DNA of 64,000 nucleotides from positions 248,001 to 312,000 of the forward strand of contig NZ_PVZV01000002.1 of NCBI RefSeq assembly GCF_002995495.1, read 5' to 3'. Shown piece after piece: positions 27,898-37,310 of the stretch. This stretch comes from Actinocorallia populi. GTDB taxonomy: Bacteria; Actinomycetota; Actinomycetes; Streptosporangiales; Streptosporangiaceae. The notes under the pieces are model-generated. The model saw only the letters and a program-made list of their open reading frames with translations, had not been told where the DNA came from and did no database searches. Both the position numbers and the translations under genes were made by a program. The stretch's first letter is position 1. Every line of letters starts with the position of its first letter.

Positions 27898-28332
27898 TCA
27901 GGCTTCCGGCGCTTTCTGCACCAGTTCGGTGAGCACACCGTGGCAGTCCTTGGGGTGCAGGAACGTGATCCGCGATCCCATCGAGCCGCGGCGCGGCGCG
28001 TCGTACAGCACCCGCACGCCCCCGGCCGCGATCCCGTCGGCCTCGGCCTGCACGTCGGAGCCGTCGGTGCCGAAGGCGATGTGGTGCACGCCCTCGCCGT
28101 TCTTCTCCAGCCACTTGGCCACCGTGGAGTCCGGCCGGGTCGGGGTGATCAGCTGGATGTAGGACGCGGCGCCGTCCCCGGTGGTGTTGATCTTGAGCAT
28201 GCACTCGCGCACGCCCTGCTCCTCGTTCACCTCGAAGTGGGCGTCGGTGAACCCGTAGGTCTTCTTGTAGAACTCGACGGTCGCGTCGAGGTCGTGGCAG
28301 GCGATGCCGATGTGGTCGATGCGGCTCAGCAT
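27898..28332 (-). CDS. mce: Methylmalonyl-CoA epimerase
   Basis: The enzyme interconverts (2R)- and (2S)-methylmalonyl-CoA. The 144-residue vicinal-oxygen-chelate fold has the two half-repeats and metal ligands His7 in IDHIGIAC, His in [10 protein letters not shown] and Glu late in the sequence. It supports propionyl-CoA assimilation to succinyl-CoA with a B12-dependent mutase not in this window. It is divergent from the thiolase gene with 84 nt between the starts. Confidence 0.95.
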   Translation of the reverse strand: MLSRIDHIGIACHDLDATVEFYKKTYGFTDAHFEVNEEQGVRECMLKINTTGDGAASYIQLITPTRPDSTVAKWLEKNGEGVHHIAFGTDGSDVQAEADGIAAGGVRVLYDAPRRGSMGSRITFLHPKDCHGVLTELVQKAPEA

Positions 28333-28416
28333 GGGTCAGCCCCTCCAGAAAGGTCCTTGGCACTCCATGGGTATCGTGGCAAACGGAAGAATCGATGTAC
28401 CGGGAGGCCCCCTGCC

Positions 28417-29592
28417 ATGTCGTCTGTGATCGTCGCCGGTGCCCGCACGCCCATCGGGCGGCTGCAGGGCTCCCTCAAGGACTTCAGCGCCGTCGACCTC
28501 GGCGGCCTGGCCATCAAGGCGGCACTGGAGCGGGCCGGCGTCCAGGGCTCCGCCGTGCAGTACGTGATCATGGGTCAGGTGCTGCAGGCCGGGGCGGGCC
28601 AGATGCCCGCCCGCCAGGCCGCGGTCAAGGGGGGCGTCCCCATGAGCGTGCCCTCCCTCCTGGTCAACAAGGTCTGCCTGTCCGGGCTCGACGCGATCGC
28701 GCTGGCCGACCAGCTGATCCGCGCCGGCGAGTTCGACATCGTGGTGGCCGGCGGCATGGAGTCGATGACCAACGCGCCGCACCTGCTGCCCAAGTCGCGC
28801 GCGGGCTACAAGTACGGCTCCATCGAGGTCCTCGACCACATGGCCTACGACGGCCTGACCGACGTGTTCGAGGGCTGCCCGATGGGCGAGGCCACCGAGC
28901 GGGTCAACGGCAAGCTCGGCATCACCCGCGAGGCGCAGGACGAGTTCTCCGCCCGCTCGCACCAGCGCGCCGCGGCCGCGATCAAGAACGGGCTGCTGGC
29001 CGAGGAGATCGTCCCCGTGGAGATCCCCTCGCGCAAGGGCGACCCGGTGGTCTTCAAGGACGACGAGGGCGTGCGTCACGACACCACGGCGGAGTCCCTG
29101 GCGAAGCTGCGCCCGGCGTTCGACCGGAACGGCACCATCACCGCGGGCTCGTCCTCGCAGATCTCCGACGGCGCCTGCGCGGTCGTGGTCATGTCCAAGG
29201 CCAAGGCCGAGGAGCTGGGCCTGACCTGGCTGGCCGAGATCGTCGCCCACGGCAACGTGGCGGGCCCGGACAACTCGCTGCACTCCCAGCCGTCCAACGC
29301 CATCGAGCACGCGCTGGGCAAGGCCGGGCTCGGCGTCGCCGACCTGGACCTGGTGGAGATCAACGAGGCGTTCGCCTCCGTCGGCCTGCAGTCCATGGCT
29401 GACCTCGGCCTCTCACCCGACACCGTCAACGTCAACGGCGGCGGCATCGCGCTGGGCCACCCGATCGGCATGTCCGGCGCCCGCATCGTGCTGACCCTCG
29501 CCCACGAGCTCAAGCGCCGCGGCGGCGGCACCGGCGCGGCGGCCCTGTGCGGCGGCGGCGGCCAGGGCGACGCCCTGATCATCAAGGTCTGA
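28417..29592 (+). CDS. Acetyl-CoA C-acetyltransferase (thiolase)
   Basis: The 391-residue thiolase condenses or splits acyl-CoAs. The nucleophile lies in [11 protein letters not shown] (Cys near residue 88), the His in [16 protein letters not shown] and the second Cys in [11 protein letters not shown]. Length and motifs match the biosynthetic AtoB/PhaA class. The ATG at 28417 has GGGAGG upstream. Its partner 3-hydroxybutyryl-CoA dehydrogenase is 5.4 kb away at 21.9 kb, so the two may serve the ethylmalonyl-CoA or polyhydroxybutyrate route (inference). Confidence 0.95.
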   Translation: MSSVIVAGARTPIGRLQGSLKDFSAVDLGGLAIKAALERAGVQGSAVQYVIMGQVLQAGAGQMPARQAAVKGGVPMSVPSLLVNKVCLSGLDAIALADQLIRAGEFDIVVAGGMESMTNAPHLLPKSRAGYKYGSIEVLDHMAYDGLTDVFEGCPMGEATERVNGKLGITREAQDEFSARSHQRAAAAIKNGLLAEEIVPVEIPSRKGDPVVFKDDEGVRHDTTAESLAKLRPAFDRNGTITAGSSSQISDGACAVVVMSKAKAEELGLTWLAEIVAHGNVAGPDNSLHSQPSNAIEHALGKAGLGVADLDLVEINEAFASVGLQSMADLGLSPDTVNVNGGGIALGHPIGMSGARIVLTLAHELKRRGGGTGAAALCGGGGQGDALIIKV

Positions 29593-29720
29593 CGGCCGGT
29601 CCGGCGAGACCCGGCGGGCCCGTGCCCGAGGGCATGGGCCGCGCGGCCCGCTCCGGGCGTCCGACGCGGCGCGAAGACCGGTGCCCGTGAGCGCGCAGAC
29701 GCCGCTCGCGGGCACCGGCC

Positions 29721-30383
29721 TCACTGCGCGACCGAGGACAGGTGGACCGTCACCTTCTCGAATCCCAGCGCCTTCAGCAGGTTCTCCAGCATCGTCTTCG
29801 TGTTGAGCTCCGCGCGCTTTTGCAGCATCCCCGTGCCCGCGGCGTCCTGGATCTTCTCGGCGGCCAGCTGGTAGAGCTTCTGCTGGTCGCCGGGGTTGCC
29901 GGAGAAGAAGTCACCGAACCGGTCGAAGATGCCCCGCTGGGTGGCGAACACCCGCGACTCGTCGGTGTTCAGCGAGGTCTTGTCCAGTTGCGCGGGCGGC
30001 AGCGTGATCGTCGCCTCGGTGCGGTCGGCGTTCACCTTCACCGCGCCCTCGGTGAGCTGCGAGAAGTCCACATAGGCGTCCACGTCGCCCACGCCGATGA
30101 ACAGCGTGCGTTCGCCGCGCAGCGAGCTCGGCAGGAACCGCGCGTCCTTCTCCAGGTCCACGACCACCTGGAACTGCCCGGTCGCCGCGTCATACCGCGA
30201 CAGGTCGCGGACCGACTGCAGCACCACCGGCCCCGACCTGTCCTTGGTCCGCTCCCCGAACGGGTTGGTCCAGTCGGGCAGCCAGCTCATACTCTGCGCC
30301 GCCGCGTACAGCACGGCCAGCGTCATCACCACGACGCCGGTCTTGACGAACAACGCGGTTTTCGAGGGGTTCATAAAAGACAT
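29721..30383 (-). CDS. DUF4230 membrane-anchored protein
   Basis: The 220-residue protein has one N-terminal membrane helix (about 11-29) and an extracytoplasmic DUF4230 domain with the family's ARFLPSSLRGERTLFIGVG and VDAYVDFSQLTEGAVKV segments and LPPAQLDKTSLN. The family has no known function. It is the last of three minus-strand genes (ABC ATPase, membrane protein, this one) with 46 nt to the gene upstream, and may belong to the same unit. Confidence 0.85.
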   Translation of the reverse strand: MSFMNPSKTALFVKTGVVVMTLAVLYAAAQSMSWLPDWTNPFGERTKDRSGPVVLQSVRDLSRYDAATGQFQVVVDLEKDARFLPSSLRGERTLFIGVGDVDAYVDFSQLTEGAVKVNADRTEATITLPPAQLDKTSLNTDESRVFATQRGIFDRFGDFFSGNPGDQQKLYQLAAEKIQDAAGTGMLQKRAELNTKTMLENLLKALGFEKVTVHLSSVAQ

Positions 30384-30429
30384 ATGCCCCCGAGTCCCGC
30401 GGCCATTCCGCGAGCCGCGCCACCCCGGG

Positions 30430-31677
30430 CTAGAAGTAGTAGACGGACGTGAGGGAGCAGGACTGGAAGTCGGAGTAGCGCAGGGCGAACCAGGCGCGGC
30501 GCTGCCGCTCGCTCCAGCGGGAGAAGGGCGTGTCGGGCCGCGCCGGCACGGGGTCGTCGCGCAGCCAGGCGCTGACCTGGGCCTGCAGCCCGGTGGGCGG
30601 GGCGGGGCAGCGGGTGAGGGTGGACTCGATCTCGTGGACGGCGCGGCGCGCGTAGCCGGGGGAGAGGTCGGGCAGGTGGAAGCCGACGGTCCCGCCGTCG
30701 AAGGAGGCGGGCTCGCGGCCGGAGCGCTGCTCGATCCGGACGATGGCGTCGGGGGTGCCCGACAGGCGGGTGGCCAGGGGGGCGACGGCGGCGCTGAGCG
30801 CGGGCAGCGCCCCGGCCAGCGAGGGGTGCACGCAGACGCTCACCGGCCAGTGCCGGCAGACGTGCTCCACCTGCGAGGGGCGGCTGGCCACCCCGTCCGC
30901 GGCGTGGAGGCGGGCGGTGCTCAGCGCCGTCGCGGCCAGTGCCAGCGCCACCCCGCCCAGCAGGAGGCGGCGCCGGGTGATCCAGGCCAGGTGGCCCAGC
31001 ACCAGGGCGGCGGCCAGGCCCCCCGCCCAGCACAGCTGGGCGGCGAGCACGCCGGCGCGCGGGGCGTCGAAGAGGTCGGCCGGGCCGATCAGGGAGGGCG
31101 GCAGCAGCACCGTCCAGGACCCCTCGGGCCGCAGCGCGACCCAGGCGGCGGCCGCGGCGACCGTCAGCGCCACGACCGGCGGGTGGGCCCAGGACAGGCC
31201 CGCCAGGTAGCCGGCCGCCACGTACAGGGCCAGGGCGCCGGCCCCGGCGAGGATGCCCAGCAGGTGCGCGTCGCGGAAGCCGCCGTCGGGCAGGACGGGC
31301 AGCGCCACCACCAGGGCGCCCGCCAGATAGCCCGCCAGCGCCACCGCGCTCAGCAGCGCCAGGTCGTGCAGGGGCGCGGCGGCGGGGGAGCGGGCGGTGA
31401 TCGCCCGCAGGTAGTCCAGGCGGCGGCCGCTCATGCCGGTCCAGGCGGCCAGGCCCGCCGCGGTCGGGCCGCTCCAGCGCACCGAGGCCTCCGCCGCGCC
31501 CACCACGCTGTCCCAGTCGCGAAAGCCCGCGGGCAGCTCGCGCCAGCCGGCCACCGCGCCGAGCAGCGCCAGCAGCGGCACGGCGGTCAGCAGCGAGCCG
31601 CGCCGGGCGTCCACCCGCACCACCCGGGCCACCCGCGCGATCCGCGCGGGCCGTACGGCCCGTGCCAGATCAGGCAT
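30430..31677 (-). CDS. ABC-associated multi-span membrane protein
   Basis: I do not recognise a named family with certainty. The 415-residue protein has about six membrane segments between residues 28 and 265 and a C-terminal extracytoplasmic domain of about 130 residues with Cys pairs (VEHVCRHWPVSVCVHPSL; LTRCPAP; QSCSL). Its length, topology and place next to an ATPase subunit suggest the permease half of an ABC exporter. The start is the ATG at 31677, 77 nt after the ATPase gene. Confidence 0.65.
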   Translation of the reverse strand: MPDLARAVRPARIARVARVVRVDARRGSLLTAVPLLALLGAVAGWRELPAGFRDWDSVVGAAEASVRWSGPTAAGLAAWTGMSGRRLDYLRAITARSPAAAPLHDLALLSAVALAGYLAGALVVALPVLPDGGFRDAHLLGILAGAGALALYVAAGYLAGLSWAHPPVVALTVAAAAAWVALRPEGSWTVLLPPSLIGPADLFDAPRAGVLAAQLCWAGGLAAALVLGHLAWITRRRLLLGGVALALAATALSTARLHAADGVASRPSQVEHVCRHWPVSVCVHPSLAGALPALSAAVAPLATRLSGTPDAIVRIEQRSGREPASFDGGTVGFHLPDLSPGYARRAVHEIESTLTRCPAPPTGLQAQVSAWLRDDPVPARPDTPFSRWSERQRRAWFALRYSDFQSCSLTSVYYF

Positions 31678-31754
31678 CGCTCACCCCCCGTAGTCGCCAC
31701 CGCGTTCGTCGCCGCCCCTCGCCGCGCCCCCGGCCGTCCCCGCCGGGCGGCGGG

Positions 31755-32543
31755 TCAGGGCACCGCCGCCCGGCGGACCATGTTCATGTTCTGCGGCCGG
31801 CGGATCATGCGCTGCGGCCGGCGGACGAGGTGCCAGTGCCCGTGGTGCGGCTCCGGTTCGGGCAGCTCCCGCGCCGGGGGCGCCGCGAGCGGCGCCGTCT
31901 CCCCCGCCGGGACGAGCCGGGCCCGCTCCAGCACGTAGACGTGGTCGCACCAGGGGGTCAGCCAGGCGGCCGAGGGCGCGGTGAGGACCACGGTGGGGGC
32001 CAGCCCGGCCAGCAGCGGGACGAGCTCGGCCCGCGCCGCGTCGCCCAGGAGGGTGAGCGGCTCGTCCAGGAAGGCGATCTGGGGCCGGTGCACGCAGGCG
32101 GCGGCCAGCCCCGCGCGCACCCGCAGGTCCGCCGGCAGCTCGCCGTACGGCCAGGCCGCGGCGTCGGACAGCTCCAGCGCCGTCAGCACGTCACGGACGG
32201 ACGAGGGCGAGCGGCGCTGGTAGTAGGCGGCGTAGGAGACCAGGTCGTGCACCGTGAACCCGGCGGCCCAGCGGGCGCGGGCGGGCAGGAAGCCGATCCG
32301 GGTGCGCAGCCGGCGCAGGGTCGCGCGGTTGCGGACGTCGAAGCCGAGCACCTCGAGCCGGCCGGCGTGCGGGCGGCGCAGCGTGGCGAGCGTGGCGAGC
32401 AGATCGGACCGGCCGGACGGGTCCTGGCCGGCGATGCCGACCATTCCCTCCGGCAGGCCGAAGGAGGACGGACGCAGCACCCATCGCCCACCATGGCGGA
32501 CACCCAGCCCCCTCGCCACGATCGCGGAAGTCTCCACGATCAC
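31755..32543 (-). CDS. ABC-type ATP-binding protein with degenerate nucleotide site
   Basis: The 262-residue protein has the ABC fold but an altered Walker A: G39-QDPSGR-S-D47, with Arg45 in place of Lys and Asp47 for Thr. The signature is GELPADLRVR (134-143) instead of LSGGQ, while Walker B is intact (QIAFLDEP, 155-162). A switch His is not evident. It ends with Arg/Pro-rich sequence (RRPQRMIRRPQ). The GTG at 32543 follows GAGGGGG seven bases upstream; the longer frame to 32642 has no ribosome site. It probably pairs with the membrane protein downstream. Confidence 0.75.
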   Translation of the reverse strand: MIVETSAIVARGLGVRHGGRWVLRPSSFGLPEGMVGIAGQDPSGRSDLLATLATLRRPHAGRLEVLGFDVRNRATLRRLRTRIGFLPARARWAAGFTVHDLVSYAAYYQRRSPSSVRDVLTALELSDAAAWPYGELPADLRVRAGLAAACVHRPQIAFLDEPLTLLGDAARAELVPLLAGLAPTVVLTAPSAAWLTPWCDHVYVLERARLVPAGETAPLAAPPARELPEPEPHHGHWHLVRRPQRMIRRPQNMNMVRRAAVP

Positions 32544-32801
32544 TGTCAATCCCCCTCGATCCTCGCGATGCGCGCGTCCCCGGCGGACCGGTCCCAGCGC
32601 ACGCCAACCCCCGCGCAGCCTGGCCTTTTGCCCGCGCATCACGCATCGACAGCGGAACTATAGCGACGCTTGGCCATCGCTGTCAGCGGTCTTTTGCTCA
32701 CTCTCGGCGATGTCGCGTTCCGGGCCGCCGGGGGCGGTCCGGGGAGGGCGGTGCGGGGAGCGGCGTACGAGAGGCCTCCCGGATGCGGCAGGATGGACGG
32801 T

Positions 32802-33701
32802 ATGCAGAAGCGTGATTTCTCCCTGCACGGTGCCGTCGACCTCGCCGCCCGCGCGGCGGCAGCCAAGAAGCAGCAGGAGCGCGCCGCGCAGGCCGAGGCG
32901 GGCGGGCAGCAGGGCGGGCAGTACCTCATCGAGGCGACCGACGCGACGTTCAGCGCCGAGGTGGTGGAGCGCTCCCTGCGGACACCGGTGATGGTCGCCT
33001 TCGTGGTGGAGAACGAACCATCCTGTGACGCGCTCATGGCGGACCTGGAGAAGCTGGTCGCCGAGGGCGGCGGCTCCTGGTACCTGGCCAGGGTGGACAT
33101 CGAGGTCAACCAGCAGCTGCAGGGCTACCTCCAGCAGATGCGGGTGCAGCGGCTGCCGTTCGTCGGGATGGTCGTCCAGGGCCAGATGATGCCGTTCCTC
33201 AACAGCGTCCCGCCGGAGGCCGAGCTGCGGGCGGCGACGGGCGAGCTGTTCGCCGCGCTCAAGGAGCAGGGCCTGATGGGCGACGTGCCGCAGGGCGCCG
33301 AGGCCCCGCAGGAGGAGGCCGACCCGGCGCACGCCGCGGCGGAGGACGCGCTGGCCCGCGGCGACTTCGAGGCCGCGGCCGAGGCGTTCCGCGCGGTGCT
33401 GGCGGGCGATCCCAGGGACGAGGTGGCCAAGCGCAGGCTGGCGCTCACCGAGCTGACCCTGCGGGTCAAGGACTACGACCAGGCGCAGGTGGAGGCCGAC
33501 CCGCTGAAGGCGGCGGACGTCCGGCTGCTGCAGGGCGATCCGGAAGGCGCGTTCGAGCTGCTGCTGTCGGTGGTGCGCGCCGCGGCGGGCGAGGAGCGCG
33601 ACGCCGCCCGGGTGCATCTGCTGGGCCTGTTCGAGGCGCTGCCCTCCGACGACCCGCGGGTGGCCAAGGCGCGCAGGGCGCTGCAGGCGGCGTTGTTCTG
33701 A
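32802..33701 (+). CDS. Thioredoxin-fold/TPR protein of the YbbN (CnoX) type
   Basis: The 299-residue cytoplasmic protein has an N-terminal thioredoxin domain (about 45-150) joined to a helical tetratricopeptide-like part (about 170-299; AEDALARGDFEAAAEAFRAV). The redox site is changed: the segment reads VENEPSCDALM, so only one Cys remains of the usual C-x-x-C. Actinobacterial YbbN proteins act as chaperone/holdase partners rather than disulfide reductases. The ATG at 32802 is preferred to one at 32793 because it gives the usual MQKR start and AGGA lies upstream. Confidence 0.85.
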   Translation: MQKRDFSLHGAVDLAARAAAAKKQQERAAQAEAGGQQGGQYLIEATDATFSAEVVERSLRTPVMVAFVVENEPSCDALMADLEKLVAEGGGSWYLARVDIEVNQQLQGYLQQMRVQRLPFVGMVVQGQMMPFLNSVPPEAELRAATGELFAALKEQGLMGDVPQGAEAPQEEADPAHAAAEDALARGDFEAAAEAFRAVLAGDPRDEVAKRRLALTELTLRVKDYDQAQVEADPLKAADVRLLQGDPEGAFELLLSVVRAAAGEERDAARVHLLGLFEALPSDDPRVAKARRALQAALF

Positions 33702-33844
33702 CGCCGCGGGCGGCGCGGAAAATCTGTCGTTTTTTCCACTGTGCAGCCCGCAACCAGGGCTTTCAGGCGTATCCTTCAAGGGAGCCCCTGGCGTGTCAGA
33801 AGTGGTGTCAGGGCTCTCGCCTTTCTCGAGTTGAGGAGCTCCCC

Positions 33845-35251
33845 GTGGCCACCGCGCCCAGCGTGTCGTACTCCATCACCGTCCGCCTGGAGGTCCCCGC
33901 CGGCGGCAGGGCCGTCAGCGGGATCACCCACCACGTGGAGCACGCCGGCGGTGTGGTCACGGCGCTGGACGTGAACACGGCGGCGACCGACACCCTGCGC
34001 ATCGACGTCACCATCGCCACCCGCGACACCGAGCACGCCGAGGCGATCGTGGGCGTGCTCGAGGCGATCGACGGGGTGAAGGTGCACAAGGTCTCCGACC
34101 GCACCTTCCTCATGCACCTCGGCGGCAAGATCGAGATGAAGTCCAAGGTGCCGCTGCGCAACCGCGAGGAGCTCTCGATGGCCTACACCCCGGGCGTGGC
34201 CCGGGTGTCGCTGGCGATCGCCCGCAACAAGGAGGACGCGCGCCGGCTGACCATCAAGCGCAACAGCGTCGCGGTGGTCACCGACGGCTCGGCGGTGCTG
34301 GGGCTGGGCAACATCGGCCCGGAGGCGGCCATGCCGGTCATGGAGGGCAAGGCCGCGCTGTTCAAGCGCTTCGCCGGGATCGACGCCTGGCCGATCTGCC
34401 TGGACACCCAGGACACCGACGAGATCGTGCGCATCGTGCAGTGCATCGCCCCGGGGTTCGGCGGCATCAACCTGGAGGACATCTCCGCGCCGCGCTGCTT
34501 CGAGATCGAGGCGCGGCTGCGCGAGCTGCTGGACATCCCGGTCTTCCACGACGACCAGCACGGCACCGCGATCTGCGTGCTGGCCGCGCTGACCAACGCG
34601 CTGCGCGTGGTGCGCAAGGATCTCGGCGAGGTGCGGATCGCGCTGGCGGGCGCGGGCGCGGCGGGCAGCGCGATCCTCAGGCTGCTGCTGCACGCCGGGG
34701 CCCGCAACGTCATCGTCTGCGACATGCACGGCGCCGTCCACGCCGGCCGCGAGGGCATGGACGAGTCGCTGCGCTGGATCGCCGAGCACACCAACGCCGA
34801 CGGCTACGACGGCGACCTCAAGGGCGCGGTCAAGGGCGCCGACGTCTTCGTGGGCGTCTCGGCCCCGGGGATCCTCACCGGCGACGACGTGGCGGGCATG
34901 GCCCCGGACGCGATCGTGTTCGCGCTGGCCAACCCCGAGCCGGAGGTCAGCCCGGACGACGCGCGCGAGCACGCCGCCGTGGTGGCCACCGGCCGCAGCG
35001 ACTACCCCAACCAGATCAACAACGTGCTGGCCTTCCCCGGGGTCTTCCGCGGGCTGCTGGACGCGCAGGCCGACGAGGTCAACATCGACATGCTGGTGGC
35101 CGCGGCCCAGGCGCTGGCCGGGGTGGTCACCGACGCCGAGCTGGGCCCCAACTACATCGTCCCCAGCGTCTTCCACCCCGACGTCACCACCGCCGTCGCG
35201 GCGGCCGTGCGGGAGGCGGCGGGCGGCCGCAAGACCGACGACGAGGAGTGA
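33845..35251 (+). CDS. NAD-dependent malic enzyme
   Basis: The enzyme oxidatively decarboxylates malate to pyruvate. An N-terminal ACT-like domain (residues 1-80) precedes the malic enzyme core: [29 protein letters not shown], the metal-binding [10 protein letters not shown] and the dinucleotide fold [14 protein letters not shown]. The GTG at 33845 has TTGAGGAGC upstream. A leader hairpin with imperfect arms at 33781-33790 and 33809-33818 lies in the 5' region. The convergent M43 protease gene starts its stop codon at the next base, leaving no spacer. Confidence 0.94.
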   Translation: MATAPSVSYSITVRLEVPAGGRAVSGITHHVEHAGGVVTALDVNTAATDTLRIDVTIATRDTEHAEAIVGVLEAIDGVKVHKVSDRTFLMHLGGKIEMKSKVPLRNREELSMAYTPGVARVSLAIARNKEDARRLTIKRNSVAVVTDGSAVLGLGNIGPEAAMPVMEGKAALFKRFAGIDAWPICLDTQDTDEIVRIVQCIAPGFGGINLEDISAPRCFEIEARLRELLDIPVFHDDQHGTAICVLAALTNALRVVRKDLGEVRIALAGAGAAGSAILRLLLHAGARNVIVCDMHGAVHAGREGMDESLRWIAEHTNADGYDGDLKGAVKGADVFVGVSAPGILTGDDVAGMAPDAIVFALANPEPEVSPDDAREHAAVVATGRSDYPNQINNVLAFPGVFRGLLDAQADEVNIDMLVAAAQALAGVVTDAELGPNYIVPSVFHPDVTTAVAAAVREAAGGRKTDDEE

Positions 35252-36214
35252 TCAGGCGCCCGTGACCGCGGGGGTGGCCCTGACGGCGGGCGCGTCCGGG
35301 CCGAGCCCGGCGGCCTCGGCGGCGGTGGGCGTCCTGCGGTAGGCCTCCCAGCTGCGCTGGATCCGCGACGCCTGTCCCGGGGTGAACTCGCTCATGCAGT
35401 CGTCCCACGAGTAGTTCATGAAGTTGTGCACCGGGTCGAGCCCGGTGGCCCGGCAGGTGTCCTTGCCCTTGGGGCAGCCCTCGGTGGGGGTGGCCTCGGC
35501 CGGGGTGTCGTCGACGCCGTCGCCGGGCGCGCTGCAGCCGTTCTCGAAGGTGTGGAACAGGCCGAGCCAGTGGCCGACCTCGTGGACCGCGGTGTAGCCG
35601 AGGCTGAAGTGCGGGAACGGGCCGCCCGGCAGGCTGCGGTGGTCGATGATGACGCCGTCCAGGAGCGGCTCGTTCCGGCGCGCCTCGGGGAAGGTGGAGT
35701 GGCCGAGCACCTCGGTGCCCACGGCGCCGCTGTAGAGGTTCAGGGTCTCCGCGCCGCCCTTGCGCAGCAGGATCTTGTAGTCCCGCTCGTGCTGGTGCGG
35801 CTTGGCGAACCAGGTGTCGTTGGCCAGCGTGTCGACGGACAGGAGCCGGAACCGCACGCCGGTGTCGGCGCCGCCCCTGCGGCCGCCGTAGGCGTCGTTG
35901 AGCGTGTCGATCTGCCGCCTGATGCGGTTCATCCCCGGGTGGCCCTTGCCGGAGGCGTCGGTGAGCACGTGGAAGGCCACCGGGACGGTGAAGGCGGCGG
36001 GCGCCCTGCTGGGGACCCTGCGGTCCAGCGCGGCGACGCTCTCGGCGACGAAGAACGGGTCGGCCGCCGGGGTGTCGCCCGCGAAGCGGACCTGCCGGGC
36101 GGTGCTCCCGGGGGCGCAGTCCGCGCCGCCGGGCCCCTGCCGGGCCCCCGAGGCGGCGGTGGCGGAGGCCGACACCGCCGTGACCGTGAGCATGACCGCA
36201 ACGCCTCGCCGCAT
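35252..36214 (-). CDS. Secreted M43 (pappalysin-like) zinc metalloprotease
   Basis: The 320-residue precursor has a signal peptide (residues 1-20, cleavage near SGA) and the metzincin site HEVGHWLGLFH at 211-221, with the Met-turn NFMNYSWDDC near 264. Cys residues after the zinc site (CSAPG, GCPKG, DTCR, DDCM) may form two disulfides. This is the cytophagalysin/ulilysin-like subgroup common in actinomycetes, active outside the cell. The stop codon abuts that of the malic enzyme gene on the other strand. Confidence 0.93.
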   Translation of the reverse strand: MRRGVAVMLTVTAVSASATAASGARQGPGGADCAPGSTARQVRFAGDTPAADPFFVAESVAALDRRVPSRAPAAFTVPVAFHVLTDASGKGHPGMNRIRRQIDTLNDAYGGRRGGADTGVRFRLLSVDTLANDTWFAKPHQHERDYKILLRKGGAETLNLYSGAVGTEVLGHSTFPEARRNEPLLDGVIIDHRSLPGGPFPHFSLGYTAVHEVGHWLGLFHTFENGCSAPGDGVDDTPAEATPTEGCPKGKDTCRATGLDPVHNFMNYSWDDCMSEFTPGQASRIQRSWEAYRRTPTAAEAAGLGPDAPAVRATPAVTGA

Positions 36215-36297
36215 CCGTCCCCCGACCTGCCGTGCGCTGAAGCTGAATCCGCAGGCAGACTACATGATCACGAATGCGGCGGGGCGGAGCGAAACGT

Positions 36298-36579
36298 CTA
36301 TTCCTCGGGGCCGCCCGCGGACATGCCTTCGTAGATCTCCTTGCACTCGGGACAGACCGGGAACTTCTTCGGGTCCCGGTTGGGCACCCAGACCTTGCCG
36401 CAGAGCGCGATCACCGGGGTGCCGGTCAGCGCGCTCTCGGTGATCTTGGCTTTCTTCACGTAGTGCGCGAAGCGCTCGTGGTCGCCGTCACCGTGCGAGA
36501 GGTCCGGACGGACATCGGTGTCCGGCTTGATCATCGTTCCCGTGCCGCCCTGGCCGGGCTCGTAAGTCGGCTCGCTCAT
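36298..36579 (-). CDS. DUF3039 zinc-ribbon protein
   Basis: The 93-residue protein contains the DUF3039 core TDVRPDLSHGDGDHERFAHY and a zinc-ribbon-like CGKVWVPNRDPKKFPVCPEC. The family is conserved in actinobacteria and has no assigned role. It lies 4 nt after the YqgE gene on the same strand and is probably co-transcribed with it. Confidence 0.9.
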   Translation of the reverse strand: MSEPTYEPGQGGTGTMIKPDTDVRPDLSHGDGDHERFAHYVKKAKITESALTGTPVIALCGKVWVPNRDPKKFPVCPECKEIYEGMSAGGPEE

Positions 36580-36583
36580 CCGT

Positions 36584-37180
36584 TCAGTTTAGTGACGGAT
36601 CCTCGGGATACGTCGCGACGAAGGCCAGGTCGCCGCCCTGCCTGCGCAGCACCGCCTGCCAGAGCCGCTCCGGAGCGGCGGTGAAGACGTCGGCGGGCTC
36701 GGCGGCGAGCACGTACCAGGTGCCCTCGGCGAGCTCTGACCGGAGCTGGTCAGCGCCCCAGCCGGCGTACCCGGCGAAGACCCGGAAGCTCGCGAGCTCC
36801 CCGGCCAGCAGCTCCGGCGGGCCGTCCAGGTCGACCAGCCCGATGCGGGCCAGGGCGGGCACGCCGTCCAGCGCCCGCCAGCCGAGCGGCTCGCCGGTGC
36901 CGGGCAGGTGGGCCAGCGCCAGCGCGCTGTCCAGCCCCACCGGTCCGCCCTGGAACACCACGTCAGGGCAGTCGGCGAGGCCCGCCCAGGCGGGCAGGAT
37001 CTGCCCGACGGCGACCTCGGTGGGCCGGTTCAGCACCACGCCCAGGGTCGCCTCCCCGGGGTCGTGGTCGACCACCAGGACCACGCCGCGCCGGAAGTTG
37101 GGGTCCTCCAGGGTCGGTGTGGCCACCAAGAGACGGCCGGGCCGGATGTCGTCCTCCTGTTCCCGCATGGCCTCCATCAT
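36584..37180 (-). CDS. YqgE/AlgH family protein
   Basis: The 198-residue protein has the YqgE signatures GRLLVATPTLEDPNFRRGVV, LGVVLNRPTEV and FAGYAGWGADQL. Function is unknown (the AlgH name is from Pseudomonas alginate regulation). Three ATGs are close together (37180, 37177 and 37168); I take the first. The frame is open further upstream to 37264 without a ribosome site. The first gene of a pair with DUF3039, it is divergent from the LPXTG protein gene. Confidence 0.88.
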   Translation of the reverse strand: MMEAMREQEDDIRPGRLLVATPTLEDPNFRRGVVLVVDHDPGEATLGVVLNRPTEVAVGQILPAWAGLADCPDVVFQGGPVGLDSALALAHLPGTGEPLGWRALDGVPALARIGLVDLDGPPELLAGELASFRVFAGYAGWGADQLRSELAEGTWYVLAAEPADVFTAAPERLWQAVLRRQGGDLAFVATYPEDPSLN

Positions 37181-37310
37181 CGCCTGTTCCCAGGGGAGCC
37201 CGGCACGCGGTCCGCGGAACGGGCACGGCGTTGCGCCTACCGAACCGGGGCGTAACCGCCACAATGGAGGGTAAAGAAACGATCAAGCGATGCTCTCGGG
37301 AGGCGCGGGG

